From Neolewinella maritima (lineage in GTDB: Bacteria; Bacteroidota; Bacteroidia; Chitinophagales; Saprospiraceae): a DNA stretch of 64,000 bases. Shown here one piece after another: positions 43,067-51,899 of the stretch. Every line of letters starts with the position of its first letter. The stretch's first letter is position 1. A program made the translations under genes and the position numbers. The stretch spans positions 310,001 to 374,000 of the forward strand of contig NZ_CAKLPZ010000001.1 in assembly GCF_923081025.1 (NCBI RefSeq), read 5' to 3'. The notes under the pieces are model-generated. The model did no database searches and was not told the DNA's origin. It saw nothing but the letters and a program-made list of their open reading frames with translations.

Positions 43067-46000
43067 GTAGGGCGTTTGATTTGGTGAAGGAGACCTTTTC
43101 GGCTCCCGCCGGAAGCCAGATTCCGCGACTGCGCTGACTCAGGTAGCCGCTGCCCCAGTAGACCTCTTCAGTTACCGGCTTACCGTCTAGGATGTAGGTG
43201 ACGCGCTGGACATCATCGTCCACAACCGTATAGGTCGGGTCTGCTCCGGTAGTTGATGGGGTGACTCGGTAGCTGCGGGTAGGCCCCTGGTTTTCGGCGG
43301 CGATCACGAGGGGGGTGCTGGCGAGGTTAAGCACGCTGAGGCTGCGACCATTGCCCGGCACGTAGATGCCCGAGGTGCCAAGTGATTGGACCTCGAAATT
43401 TTTCCGTTCCGGCACATATAATAGGACTAGGCCGTTAAGCGCATCCAGCATGCCCATGCCTGTTTCGGCACCGTAGTCGTTGCCGATAGCGATGAGATCC
43501 TGGTAGCCATCACCGTTTACATCCAGGGGCTGCACGCCGTAGAGCGGGGCGACCTGAGCCTCCCGGGGCAGCTCGTGGAAGGCAAAGGTTCCATCTCCCA
43601 AGTTCTCGATCCAGGCCGAGCGCAAATAGTTGGCGCGCAGTGCGGTGAGTTCGGCACTGGGGTAGCCCGCGACGATCTCATCGATCGTGGCCCGTCCGAA
43701 GGCATCGTGACGCGGGTAGCGCTGCTTGACGCTGATGAGTTGCTTTTCCGTGTCGGTACGCTGGTTGTGGGGGTACTCCCCGTAGGTGCCGTCTTCGGCC
43801 AGGGCGTAGTTGCTTACCAGTAGGTCGTAGCCGCCGTTGCCGTCGAAGTCCGCACCATAGAGGCCCACGTAATCCTGTCCGTTCTGCCGGTACAGGTTGT
43901 TGCTGCCGAAGTTGGTGGCTACATAGTCGATGTCTCCATCGTGGTCGAAGTCTGCACCCGTCAGTCCGTTCCACCAGCCTACGTGCTCGGCGAGGGTAGG
44001 GGGGGTAGCCTCGCTGAGTACGCCCTCCCGGTTGGTAAACAAGCGTAGGCTCATGCCCTGGCCAGCGATCAGTAGGTCTACCCAGCCGTCATTGTCGTAG
44101 TCCGTCCACAGGGCGTCACACACCAGGCCGAGGGCGCTCAGTTCGGGTAGGGGGGCTACCGCGAAGTGGCCCGAGCCGTCGTTCTCCAGCACGTAGCTGT
44201 CCACGGGTTCGGGGAAGCGGGCAGGCTGGAGACGGCCCCCGACGAACAGGTCCAGGTCGCCGTCGCGGTCGTAGTCGGCAGCCCGCACGCAGGAGCCACT
44301 GGAGTATACCCCGGGCAGTGCACCTTCGGCTACGGTAAAGGCACCGCTGCCGTCATTGAGAAGTAGCTGGTCCAAAAGTTCGGGACGGTCGATACTCAGC
44401 TCGCTACCGCCGCTCACCAGGTATAGGTCCTGGTCACCGTCACCGTCCGCATCGAAAAACAGGCTGCCTAGTTCCTCCGGACCCTTGTCTACGGGCAGCG
44501 GCGAAGCCATTCGGAAGCTGGCTTCCCCCGCCGCACCGGGCTGCTGCAGCAGGAGGTAGCCAGGGAAGAAGTGACTGCCGGAGCGGTACACATCATCTAG
44601 CCCGTCTCCATTGACATCGGCCACGGCTAACCCTGGCCCGTACTCGGAGAGTTTGTGGGGGAGCAAGGGCTGTACATTAAAGTCGATAAACAGACTATCG
44701 CGGTGCAGCGGTAGTTGGTCCAGGTGATCGGTCGCCTGCAGCAGGGGGGTGGGGAGACTGTCCTCTAGTACGAGCGCCTCCGTTCCATCTTCCTGCTGCA
44801 GTACGATCCGCTGGTCCCACTGCAGGCCGGCGTAAGCACGGCGCGTACCGTCCGGCCAGTCTACGACGACGTCACCCAGGGTATCACCGGCGGCAAAGCC
44901 AAAGTGCAGGTCGTCGGCCACACTGGAAAGAAAGCCGCGGGTGGGGTGGTGGTAGGCTGTCATGGGGTACTGCGGACCGTACACCGTCACCCGCGCGCCC
45001 AGCGCGGAGGTATTCAGTCCGCTACCCTCCAGCCGAAACTGCACCCAGTGGGTATCCGACGGCTGCGCGTCCCCGATCAGGGTGTTGCGAAACAGGAAGC
45101 AACTGTCGTTGATGTTATTGACTACGTAGTCCAGGTCACCGTCATTGTCCAGGTCGGCGTAGACCGCTCCGTTGCTGAACGAAGGGTAGTCCAGCCCCCA
45201 CTCCGCAATGCGCTTGGTGAATACGGGTACGTTGCCACCGGTATTTTCATAGGCGTAATTCGGGATCTTGATCGAGGGGATCTGCGCCAGACGGATCTCC
45301 CGGCTGGCCAGCTGACTCATCTGCACGTTATAGTCCATGAAGTCGCGGTCCGTCACGTCACGCGGGAACCCGTTGGTGATGAGCAGGTCGCGGTCCCCGT
45401 CATTGTCTACATCGGCGGCCAGCGGACTCCAGCTCCAGTCGGTAGCGGCCACGCCGGCCTGCATACCTACCTCCTGGTACACCAGCGTGCTGTCCGTGGG
45501 GCGGGCCCCGAGTTGCAGCGTATTACGGGTGAACTGCGGCAGGTAGTCGAAGCGCGCATTATTAAGGTAGGCATTGTAGTTGTTGGGCGGCATCATGGCC
45601 TTGCGGCGCAGGTTGTTCTCCGGGTACATATCTACGCTGAACAGATCCTCTATGCCGTCGCCATTCAGGTCGGCTACGTCATTGCCCATGGCCGAGTAGC
45701 TGCTGTGCTTGAGGTAGTCGGCGGCGCGGTCGGTAAACGTGCCATCCTGATTGTTGATCCACAGCAGGTCGTTGCTCAGGTAGTCATTGGTGACGTAGAG
45801 GTCGGGCCAGCCATCCCGGTTCACGTCACTCACGCTCACGCCCAGGCCGTAGCCTTCGGTCAGGATACCGGCCTCCCGGGTCACCTCGGTGAAGCGGGGC
45901 AGGCCGTCGGCAGCTAGGCCGTCGTTGCGGTAGAGCTTATCGTTCTTGCGGCCGCTGCCGTCGGTCCGTTTGGGCAGGTAGCGGTTGGGGATGGCGCGGT

Positions 46001-46604
46001 CGTCCATTTCGTTGACCAGTACGTACAGGTCGAGATCGCCGTCGCGGTCGTAGTCCAGAAATGCGCTCTGAGTCGTGTGGGAGGTGTCGGCGAGGCCGCA
46101 GGTGCGGGCTACTTCCCGGAAGCGGGGGATAGAGACCCCCTGTCCATTGTCCTCACTACCCTGGTTGATGTACAGCAGGTTCGCCCGTAAGCTAGCGGGC
46201 TCACGCACGGTGGCGCTCACGTAGAGGTCAGGCAGACCATCGCCATTGACATCACTGACTGTAATACCACTGCACCAGCGGCCGCGCCCGCTTACCCCTG
46301 CCTGCTCGGTGACGTCCAGAAACTTGAAGTCGCTCAGGTTGAGGTAGAGGCGGTTGTCGGCCGTGTTGCCGCTGAAGTAGAGGTCGGTAAGGCCGTCGCC
46401 GTTGAAGTCGCCCGCGCCGACGCCGCCGCCGTTGTAGACGTACTCGAAGTCGAGGATGTTAAAGGTGTCGTTTTCGGTGATGCGGTTGGCGAAGGTCAGT
46501 CCACTCTCCGCGGTGGGCACCCGCACGAATAGGGTGGGAGGGGTAGAATCACAGCCCGAGACCAAAAGAACGAACACGAAGAGAAGGAAGCTACCGGTAC
46601 GCAT
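43056..46604 (-). CDS. VCBS/FG-GAP repeat lipoprotein with ASPIC/UnbV domain (CRTAC1-like)
   Basis: A lipoprotein of 1182 residues: LLFVFVLLVSGCDS is the lipobox signal. Many FG-GAP/VCBS blade motifs of the type GDFNGDGLTDLYF, DVNGDGLPDLYV, DLDNDGDLDYVV, each with Ca-binding Asp/Asn, suggest one or two seven-bladed propellers. An ASPIC/UnbV domain lies mid-protein (~515-590: LGARVTVYG, RGFLSSVADDLHFGFA, VDWPDG). It is likely surface exposed. It is divergent from the SusC/SusD pair, a known pairing in Bacteroidota, and may bind the same substrate. ATG 46604 places the signal peptide at the start. Confidence 0.9.
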   Translation of the reverse strand: MRTGSFLLFVFVLLVSGCDSTPPTLFVRVPTAESGLTFANRITENDTFNILDFEYVYNGGGVGAGDFNGDGLTDLYFSGNTADNRLYLNLSDFKFLDVTEQAGVSGRGRWCSGITVSDVNGDGLPDLYVSATVREPASLRANLLYINQGSEDNGQGVSIPRFREVARTCGLADTSHTTQSAFLDYDRDGDLDLYVLVNEMDDRAIPNRYLPKRTDGSGRKNDKLYRNDGLAADGLPRFTEVTREAGILTEGYGLGVSVSDVNRDGWPDLYVTNDYLSNDLLWINNQDGTFTDRAADYLKHSSYSAMGNDVADLNGDGIEDLFSVDMYPENNLRRKAMMPPNNYNAYLNNARFDYLPQFTRNTLQLGARPTDSTLVYQEVGMQAGVAATDWSWSPLAADVDNDGDRDLLITNGFPRDVTDRDFMDYNVQMSQLASREIRLAQIPSIKIPNYAYENTGGNVPVFTKRIAEWGLDYPSFSNGAVYADLDNDGDLDYVVNNINDSCFLFRNTLIGDAQPSDTHWVQFRLEGSGLNTSALGARVTVYGPQYPMTAYHHPTRGFLSSVADDLHFGFAAGDTLGDVVVDWPDGTRRAYAGLQWDQRIVLQQEDGTEALVLEDSLPTPLLQATDHLDQLPLHRDSLFIDFNVQPLLPHKLSEYGPGLAVADVNGDGLDDVYRSGSHFFPGYLLLQQPGAAGEASFRMASPLPVDKGPEELGSLFFDADGDGDQDLYLVSGGSELSIDRPELLDQLLLNDGSGAFTVAEGALPGVYSSGSCVRAADYDRDGDLDLFVGGRLQPARFPEPVDSYVLENDGSGHFAVAPLPELSALGLVCDALWTDYDNDGWVDLLIAGQGMSLRLFTNREGVLSEATPPTLAEHVGWWNGLTGADFDHDGDIDYVATNFGSNNLYRQNGQDYVGLYGADFDGNGGYDLLVSNYALAEDGTYGEYPHNQRTDTEKQLISVKQRYPRHDAFGRATIDEIVAGYPSAELTALRANYLRSAWIENLGDGTFAFHELPREAQVAPLYGVQPLDVNGDGYQDLIAIGNDYGAETGMGMLDALNGLVLLYVPERKNFEVQSLGTSGIYVPGNGRSLSVLNLASTPLVIAAENQGPTRSYRVTPSTTGADPTYTVVDDDVQRVTYILDGKPVTEEVYWGSGYLSQRSRGIWLPAGAEKVSFTKSNALPSR

Positions 46605-46728
46605 GCTGGACAGTAAAGTGGGAGTCGCCAAGATAGCCCACGTACCGGCTGGAGGCGTGAACTTTTCGCTAGAATCTTAAACAGAAGTCGCTGCTATGTA
46701 GGCCCCCCGGCGAAACAAATAATTTGGA

Positions 46729-46761
46729 TTTGCATGGTTTTTCTAAAATTGAGTATGTTCG
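46729..46761 (+). promoter_or_regulatory. Candidate susC promoter
   Basis: TTTG (46729-46732), a 21-base gap and TATGTTCG (46754-46761), which matches seven of eight positions of TAnnTTTG. The predicted RNA would have a leader of about 75 bases before ATG 46840. The stretch is AT-rich and lies between divergent susC and the VCBS lipoprotein gene. Confidence 0.42.
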
Positions 46762-46839
46762 CAGTACCTTACGACTAGATACCGGAGTGCTGTACATTTC
46801 GGACGTTAATCAACTTCGACTCACTAATTCTACTTGATC

Positions 46840-49800
46840 ATGAACAGACTTATAGGCCTCATCGTGGCGCTGTGTCTTACAGCCGCCGTGTACGGGCAAA
46901 CTACTGTCACGGGTAATATCCAGGATGCGGATGGCTTCCCCCTCATCGGTGCTACCGTGCTGGCCAAGGGCACTACCGTAGGTACGGTAGCCGACTTCGA
47001 CGGCAACTACTCACTCACCGTTCCCGAAGATGTCGTGGAGCTGGAATATTCCTTCACGGGCTACGAGACCCAGACCGTCGTACTGAGCGGACAAACGGTC
47101 GTAGACGTGATCATGAGCGAGGGGGTAGCCCTGGACGAGATCGTGGTGACCGGCTATTCGGTCGGTACGAAGCGACAGACCACCGCTGCCATCTCTACGG
47201 TATCCACCGAAGAGCTCGCCGCCGTTCCTTCGGGCAACGTCGAGCAGCAGCTGCAGGGCCGCGCGCCCGGTGTGACCGTCATTACGAACGGACAGCCCGG
47301 TACGACCTCCATTATCCGTATTCGCGGCTTCGGCTCCTTCGGTGGCAACGCACCCCTCTACGTAGTGGACGGTGTACCCATTGACAACATCGAATTTCTT
47401 TCCCCCGACGACATCGAGGCTACCTCCGTACTGAAGGACGCCGCTTCGGCCTCTATCTACGGTGCCCGTGCCGCCGGTGGAGTTATCGTCATTCAGACCA
47501 AGCGGGGCAAGAAGACCCCCCAGCCCCTCACCATCAGCTACAACGGACTGGTGGGTCTGACCGACCCCGGTGAGGGTCAGGAATTCCTGACCCCGCAACA
47601 GGATGCGGACAAGACCTTCGAGGCCCTGCGCAACGACGGACTGCAGCCCGGTGACGATGCCTGGGGACACCCCCAGTACGGCAACGGTGCCACGCCGGTG
47701 CTTCCTGACTACCTACTGGTAGGCAATCGTTTCGGTGTAGTCGGCAACGTCGACCTCGACGCCGAGCGGGAGAACTACAACATCGATGCGCGTTTCGGCC
47801 CCCTGTATCAGGTCGTGCGTGCTAACAAAGAAGGTACCGACTGGTATGACGCCATCACCCGCACGGGTATCCTGCAGCGGCATACGCTGGGTTTCCAGGG
47901 CTCTACGGAGGACCTGCGGTACTACGTCGGTCTGAGCGCCCAGGTACAGGAGGGAATCCTGCTGTACAACGACCTGGATCGCTACAGCCTGCGCGCCAAC
48001 ACTGAATTCGACCTGGGCAACCGGGTACGCATCGGTGAGAACCTGCAGATCACCTACCGCAGTGCTACCGGCCAGATCGGTGGCGGTGGCGGTGCCGGCG
48101 TTGCCCGTGACGAGAACAGTATCCTCGGCGCGGCCCGTATGAACCCCATCATTCCCGTCTACGACGAGTTCGGCGGTTTTGCCGGTACGGCTGCCCAGGG
48201 TTTTGCTAACCCCCGCAACCCCCGCGCCGAGCGGGAAGGTGTGAAGAACAACCAAAACTTCAGCACCGCGACCTTTGGTAACGTGTACATCGAGGTAGAC
48301 CCCATCGAAGCGATCACACTGCGGTCGAGCATCGGCGGTCGGTACCTGGAGTACAACGGCAATGGCTACAGCCGGCAGACGTACGAGAACTCGGAGAACA
48401 ACAGCAGCTTCGGCTACAACGAGTTCCAGGGCTACTTCTTCGACTGGACGTTCACCAATACCGCGCGCTACAAGACGAACTTCGGTGCAAACAATGTAGA
48501 TGTACTGGTAGGCGTCGAAGCGCTCTCCGCCGGCAATGGCCGACAGAGTGGTGCGAGTGGCATTAACCCCTTTAGCCGCAACCTCGACTTTATCAACCTG
48601 AACACGGTGAGTGCCAACCCTCCCGGCAGTGGGTACAACGTGCCGGTCAAGTTCTTCTCCACCTTCGGGCAGGTGAACTACAACTGGAACGATCGCTACT
48701 ACGCTTCTGCTACCGTGCGCCGCGACGGATCGAGCCGCTTCGGTACGGACAGCCGCTACGGTACATTCCCCGCCTTTTCCGCCGCCTGGCGTGTTACCGG
48801 TGAATCCTTCATGGAAAACCAGAGCCTGATCACGGACCTGAAGATCCGTGGTGGTTGGGGACAGATGGGTAACTCCAACAACGTGAGTGCCTCGAACCGC
48901 TTTAGCCTCTTCGATCAGAGCGTCGGCCAGGCCAGCTACCCGATCACTGGATCTAACTCGACAGCCAGCAACGGATTCCGGCGTAGCCGGATCGGTACGG
49001 AGAGCGCCCGCTGGGAAGCAGCCATCACGACCAACATCGGTATGGATGCTACGCTCCTCAACGGCAAGATCGACTTCGTCGTGGATGTGTGGAGAAAGAC
49101 GACCGACGACCTCCTGGTCGTACTGCCCCTTCCTAACGTAACCGGCCCTACCGCCGCAGCTCCGGCTGTCAATATCGGTAGCATGCTCAACCAGGGCGTT
49201 GATGCCGCCATCACCTACCGCAATACCTGGGGTTCCGGCTTCGGCGTGGAGGTCACGCTGAACGGTGCCCTACTGAAGAACGAGATCACCAAGTTCACCG
49301 ACGATGTCGACTTCTTCGGCAGCGGTGGCTCTCGGATCAACGGAGACATCGTTCGCAACCAAGTGGGCAGCCCCCTGTCTTCCTTCTTCGGCTACCGGGT
49401 GATCGGTCTCTTCCAGAGCGACGACGAAGTAGTCAGTGCGCCTACCCAGGAGGGTGCCGCTCCCGGCCGCTTCCGCTTCGAGGACAACAACGGCCGCAAC
49501 GACGACGGTGAGCTTACCGGTGTACCCGATGGCGTGATCGATGAAGCCGACCGTACGCTGCTCGGAAGTGCTGTCCCTGACTTCACCGGAGGCCTCAACC
49601 TCAAGCTGATCTACAAGAACTTCGACCTGACGTCCTTCTTCTACACCAGCCTGGGCAACGAGATTTACAACAACTCGCGGTGGTTCACCGACTTCTACGG
49701 TACGTTCAAGGGAGCAGCTATCTCCAGTCGTGTACTGGACAGCTGGTCACCCACCAATACCAATACCGAGATTCCTATCTACGAGACGGCCGCTAACTTC

Positions 49801-50076
49801 AGTACCAACCAGCAGTCGACCAGCTACTACGTAGAGGATGGCTCTTACCTGCGTCTGGTCAATCTGACGCTGGGCTACACGCTGCCCAACAGTGCGCTGG
49901 GTGGTGCATTCAATAGCCTGCGGCTAGCCGTCTCCGCTACTAACCTGTTCACCATCACGGGCTACGAGGGCCTCGACCCCGCCGTGGGAGGTGCCGCCGA
50001 TACCAACTTCGGTGTTGATGTAGGTAACTACCCCGTCACCCGCGGATTCAACTTTCAGGTCGGTCTCAACTTTTAA
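46840..50076 (+). CDS. SusC/RagA-family TonB-linked outer membrane protein
   Basis: A 1078-residue transporter: signal peptide (LIGLIVALCLTAAVYGQ), a carboxypeptidase-D-like regulatory domain (~22-100: VTGNIQDADGFPLIGATVL, GTVADFDGNYSL), a TonB-box-like stretch DEIVVTGYSVGTKRQ, the plug (VEQQLQGRAPGV, IRIRGFGS, PLYVVDGVP, ASIYGARAAGGVI) and a large C-terminal barrel ending FNFQVGLNF. It imports a large nutrient, glycan or peptide, with its SusD partner, which starts 24 bases later. The substrate is not evident; no glycoside hydrolase or anti-sigma gene is nearby. ATG 46840 is preferred to TTG 46834. Confidence 0.95.
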   Translation: MNRLIGLIVALCLTAAVYGQTTVTGNIQDADGFPLIGATVLAKGTTVGTVADFDGNYSLTVPEDVVELEYSFTGYETQTVVLSGQTVVDVIMSEGVALDEIVVTGYSVGTKRQTTAAISTVSTEELAAVPSGNVEQQLQGRAPGVTVITNGQPGTTSIIRIRGFGSFGGNAPLYVVDGVPIDNIEFLSPDDIEATSVLKDAASASIYGARAAGGVIVIQTKRGKKTPQPLTISYNGLVGLTDPGEGQEFLTPQQDADKTFEALRNDGLQPGDDAWGHPQYGNGATPVLPDYLLVGNRFGVVGNVDLDAERENYNIDARFGPLYQVVRANKEGTDWYDAITRTGILQRHTLGFQGSTEDLRYYVGLSAQVQEGILLYNDLDRYSLRANTEFDLGNRVRIGENLQITYRSATGQIGGGGGAGVARDENSILGAARMNPIIPVYDEFGGFAGTAAQGFANPRNPRAEREGVKNNQNFSTATFGNVYIEVDPIEAITLRSSIGGRYLEYNGNGYSRQTYENSENNSSFGYNEFQGYFFDWTFTNTARYKTNFGANNVDVLVGVEALSAGNGRQSGASGINPFSRNLDFINLNTVSANPPGSGYNVPVKFFSTFGQVNYNWNDRYYASATVRRDGSSRFGTDSRYGTFPAFSAAWRVTGESFMENQSLITDLKIRGGWGQMGNSNNVSASNRFSLFDQSVGQASYPITGSNSTASNGFRRSRIGTESARWEAAITTNIGMDATLLNGKIDFVVDVWRKTTDDLLVVLPLPNVTGPTAAAPAVNIGSMLNQGVDAAITYRNTWGSGFGVEVTLNGALLKNEITKFTDDVDFFGSGGSRINGDIVRNQVGSPLSSFFGYRVIGLFQSDDEVVSAPTQEGAAPGRFRFEDNNGRNDDGELTGVPDGVIDEADRTLLGSAVPDFTGGLNLKLIYKNFDLTSFFYTSLGNEIYNNSRWFTDFYGTFKGAAISSRVLDSWSPTNTNTEIPIYETAANFSTNQQSTSYYVEDGSYLRLVNLTLGYTLPNSALGGAFNSLRLAVSATNLFTITGYEGLDPAVGGAADTNFGVDVGNYPVTRGFNFQVGLNF

Positions 50077-50099
50077 TCACGAATCGCAATTACTATATC

Positions 50100-51827
50100 A
50101 TGCAACTTTATAAAAGACTCCCCCTGCTGTTCGTGGGGTCCCTCCTAGTCGGAGGACTACTATGGACGTGTAGTGACGACTTCCTGGAAGTTTCGCCCAA
50201 GGGTGCACTCGCACCATCCGTCCTCGCGACCGAGGCCGGTATCGAAGGCGTTCTGCTGGGCGCCTACGCTCAGCTCGGCGGCCGCGGAAACTACTTCGGC
50301 GGCTCCTCCAACTGGGCCAACGGCTCCATCCAGGGCGGCGAAGCCAATAAAGGGACGGACGACGGTGACTTCTCGGACATCAACGAACTCGTACGTTACC
50401 AGCTCCAGCCTACTTCCCGTATCCCCGCCGACCGGTGGAACGGACTGTTCGAAGGTGTTTCCCGTAGCAATCAGGTCCTCGAACTGCTCAGCCTTTCGGA
50501 AGATCCCCTGCTGACGGACGCTGACCGCACCCGCATCGAAGGGGAAGCCCGCTTCCTCCGTGCCCACTACTACTTTCAACTTCAGATCTCCTTCGGTCAG
50601 GCACCTTTTCTGACCCCGGGCCTGACTCTCGACGAGATCGTACAGGTAGTTTCCGGAGATGTATGGTCTGAGATTGAAGCGGACTTCATGTACGCCTACA
50701 ATAACCTACCCGAGACCCTACCTGAAGATGGCCGTGCCAATAAGTGGGCCGCAGGAGCATACCTCGGCAAGACGTACATGCACCAGAGCAAGTACGAACC
50801 AGCTAAGACGGTACTGCGCGATGTAGTAGATAACGGACAAACTACCAACGGACAGAAGTATGGTCTGCTGGATAGCTACGCGAACGCCTTCAACGGTGAC
50901 TTCGACAACAGCTTAGAGTCCGTTTTCGCCATTCAGGCAGCTGCGAATAGCGGTACCACCAACGTGGCGAATCCTGACTTCGTACTCAATTTCATCCAGG
51001 GAAACAAGCCCGGTGGCTGCTGTGGCTTCTTTCAGCCTAGCTACGACCTGGTAAACTCCTTCCGTACGGAGGACGGTCTACCCCTGCTGGACAATAGCTA
51101 CAACTCGGCATCCAACAAGATCGCGGATGATCTCGGTATCGCTAGCTCGGATCCCTTCACCCCGGACACCGGCCCCATCGATCCACGGCTCGACCACAGT
51201 GTAGGACGTCGTGGTATTCCTTACCTCGACTGGCAGATCCACCCCGGTAAGTCGTTCATTCGCGACCAGGGATACGCTGGTCCTTACTCCCCTAAGAAGT
51301 TTGTATTCCGGCAGAGCCAGGAAAGCACCATCGCCGATGGTACCTCCTGGACGGCAGGTTACACAGCCATCAACTACAACCTGATCCGCTTCTCCGACGT
51401 GCTCCTACTGCTCGCCGAGGCCGAGATCGAAACCGGTGACCTAGAAGCCGGCCGCGAACTGATCAATCAGGTGCGTGCCCGTGCCAAGGACGATGAGAAC
51501 TTCGTCATGATGGACGACGGTAGCCCAGCTGCTAATTACAGCATCGAACTGTACGAGCCATTCTCCGACCTGGATATGGCCCGTAAGGCAGTCCGCCTGG
51601 AGCGTAAGCTCGAGCTGAGTGGCGAAGGACACCGCTTCTTCGATCTACGTCGCTGGGGCATTGCCGAGCCTGAGCTGAACCGCATCATCGACAACGAGAA
51701 GCAGTACCTGCCCCTGGCATACGCCGGTGCAGAGTTTGTCACGCCTCAGGATCTTCTCTACCCCATCCCCCAGGGTCAGATCGACCTACAGGGTCCCGAG
51801 ATACTTCCTCAGAACCCCGGTTACTAA
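50100..51827 (+). CDS. SusD/RagB-family nutrient-binding lipoprotein
   Basis: A 575-residue lipoprotein: LLFVGSLLVGGLLWTCSDD has the lipobox Cys; FLEVSPKGAL is the usual first block. TPR-like helices carry ARFLRAHYYFQLQISFGQAPF, NKWAAGAYLGKTYMHQ and RFSDVLLLLAEAEIETGD; the C-terminus has ERKLELSGEGHRFFDLRRWG and ends in LLYPIPQGQID..PEILPQNPGY, all typical of SusD. It caps the SusC barrel and binds substrate at the surface. A strong terminator follows. Confidence 0.95.
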   Translation: MQLYKRLPLLFVGSLLVGGLLWTCSDDFLEVSPKGALAPSVLATEAGIEGVLLGAYAQLGGRGNYFGGSSNWANGSIQGGEANKGTDDGDFSDINELVRYQLQPTSRIPADRWNGLFEGVSRSNQVLELLSLSEDPLLTDADRTRIEGEARFLRAHYYFQLQISFGQAPFLTPGLTLDEIVQVVSGDVWSEIEADFMYAYNNLPETLPEDGRANKWAAGAYLGKTYMHQSKYEPAKTVLRDVVDNGQTTNGQKYGLLDSYANAFNGDFDNSLESVFAIQAAANSGTTNVANPDFVLNFIQGNKPGGCCGFFQPSYDLVNSFRTEDGLPLLDNSYNSASNKIADDLGIASSDPFTPDTGPIDPRLDHSVGRRGIPYLDWQIHPGKSFIRDQGYAGPYSPKKFVFRQSQESTIADGTSWTAGYTAINYNLIRFSDVLLLLAEAEIETGDLEAGRELINQVRARAKDDENFVMMDDGSPAANYSIELYEPFSDLDMARKAVRLERKLELSGEGHRFFDLRRWGIAEPELNRIIDNEKQYLPLAYAGAEFVTPQDLLYPIPQGQIDLQGPEILPQNPGY

Positions 51828-51847
51828 CCGACGTACTAAGCGATTCC

Positions 51848-51889
51848 AAAGGGGGTTGAAAGCACTGCTTTCAACCCCCTTTTTGTTTG
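51848..51889 (+). terminator. Rho-independent terminator after susCD
   Basis: A perfect 16-bp inverted repeat AAAGGGGGTTGAAAGC / GCTTTCAACCCCCTTT with a 3-base loop, then TTGTTTGT. The repeat lies 21 bases after the susD stop and just before the end of convergent porU, so it may serve both, since the left arm begins with AAA. Confidence 0.9.
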
Positions 51890-51899
51890 TATTGCTTGC

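Noticed and set aside
44904-45917. Antisense ORF (337 codons) within the VCBS gene
   Set aside because: It is the complement of the Asp/Gly-rich repeats, giving a Val/His/Gly-rich product without motifs.
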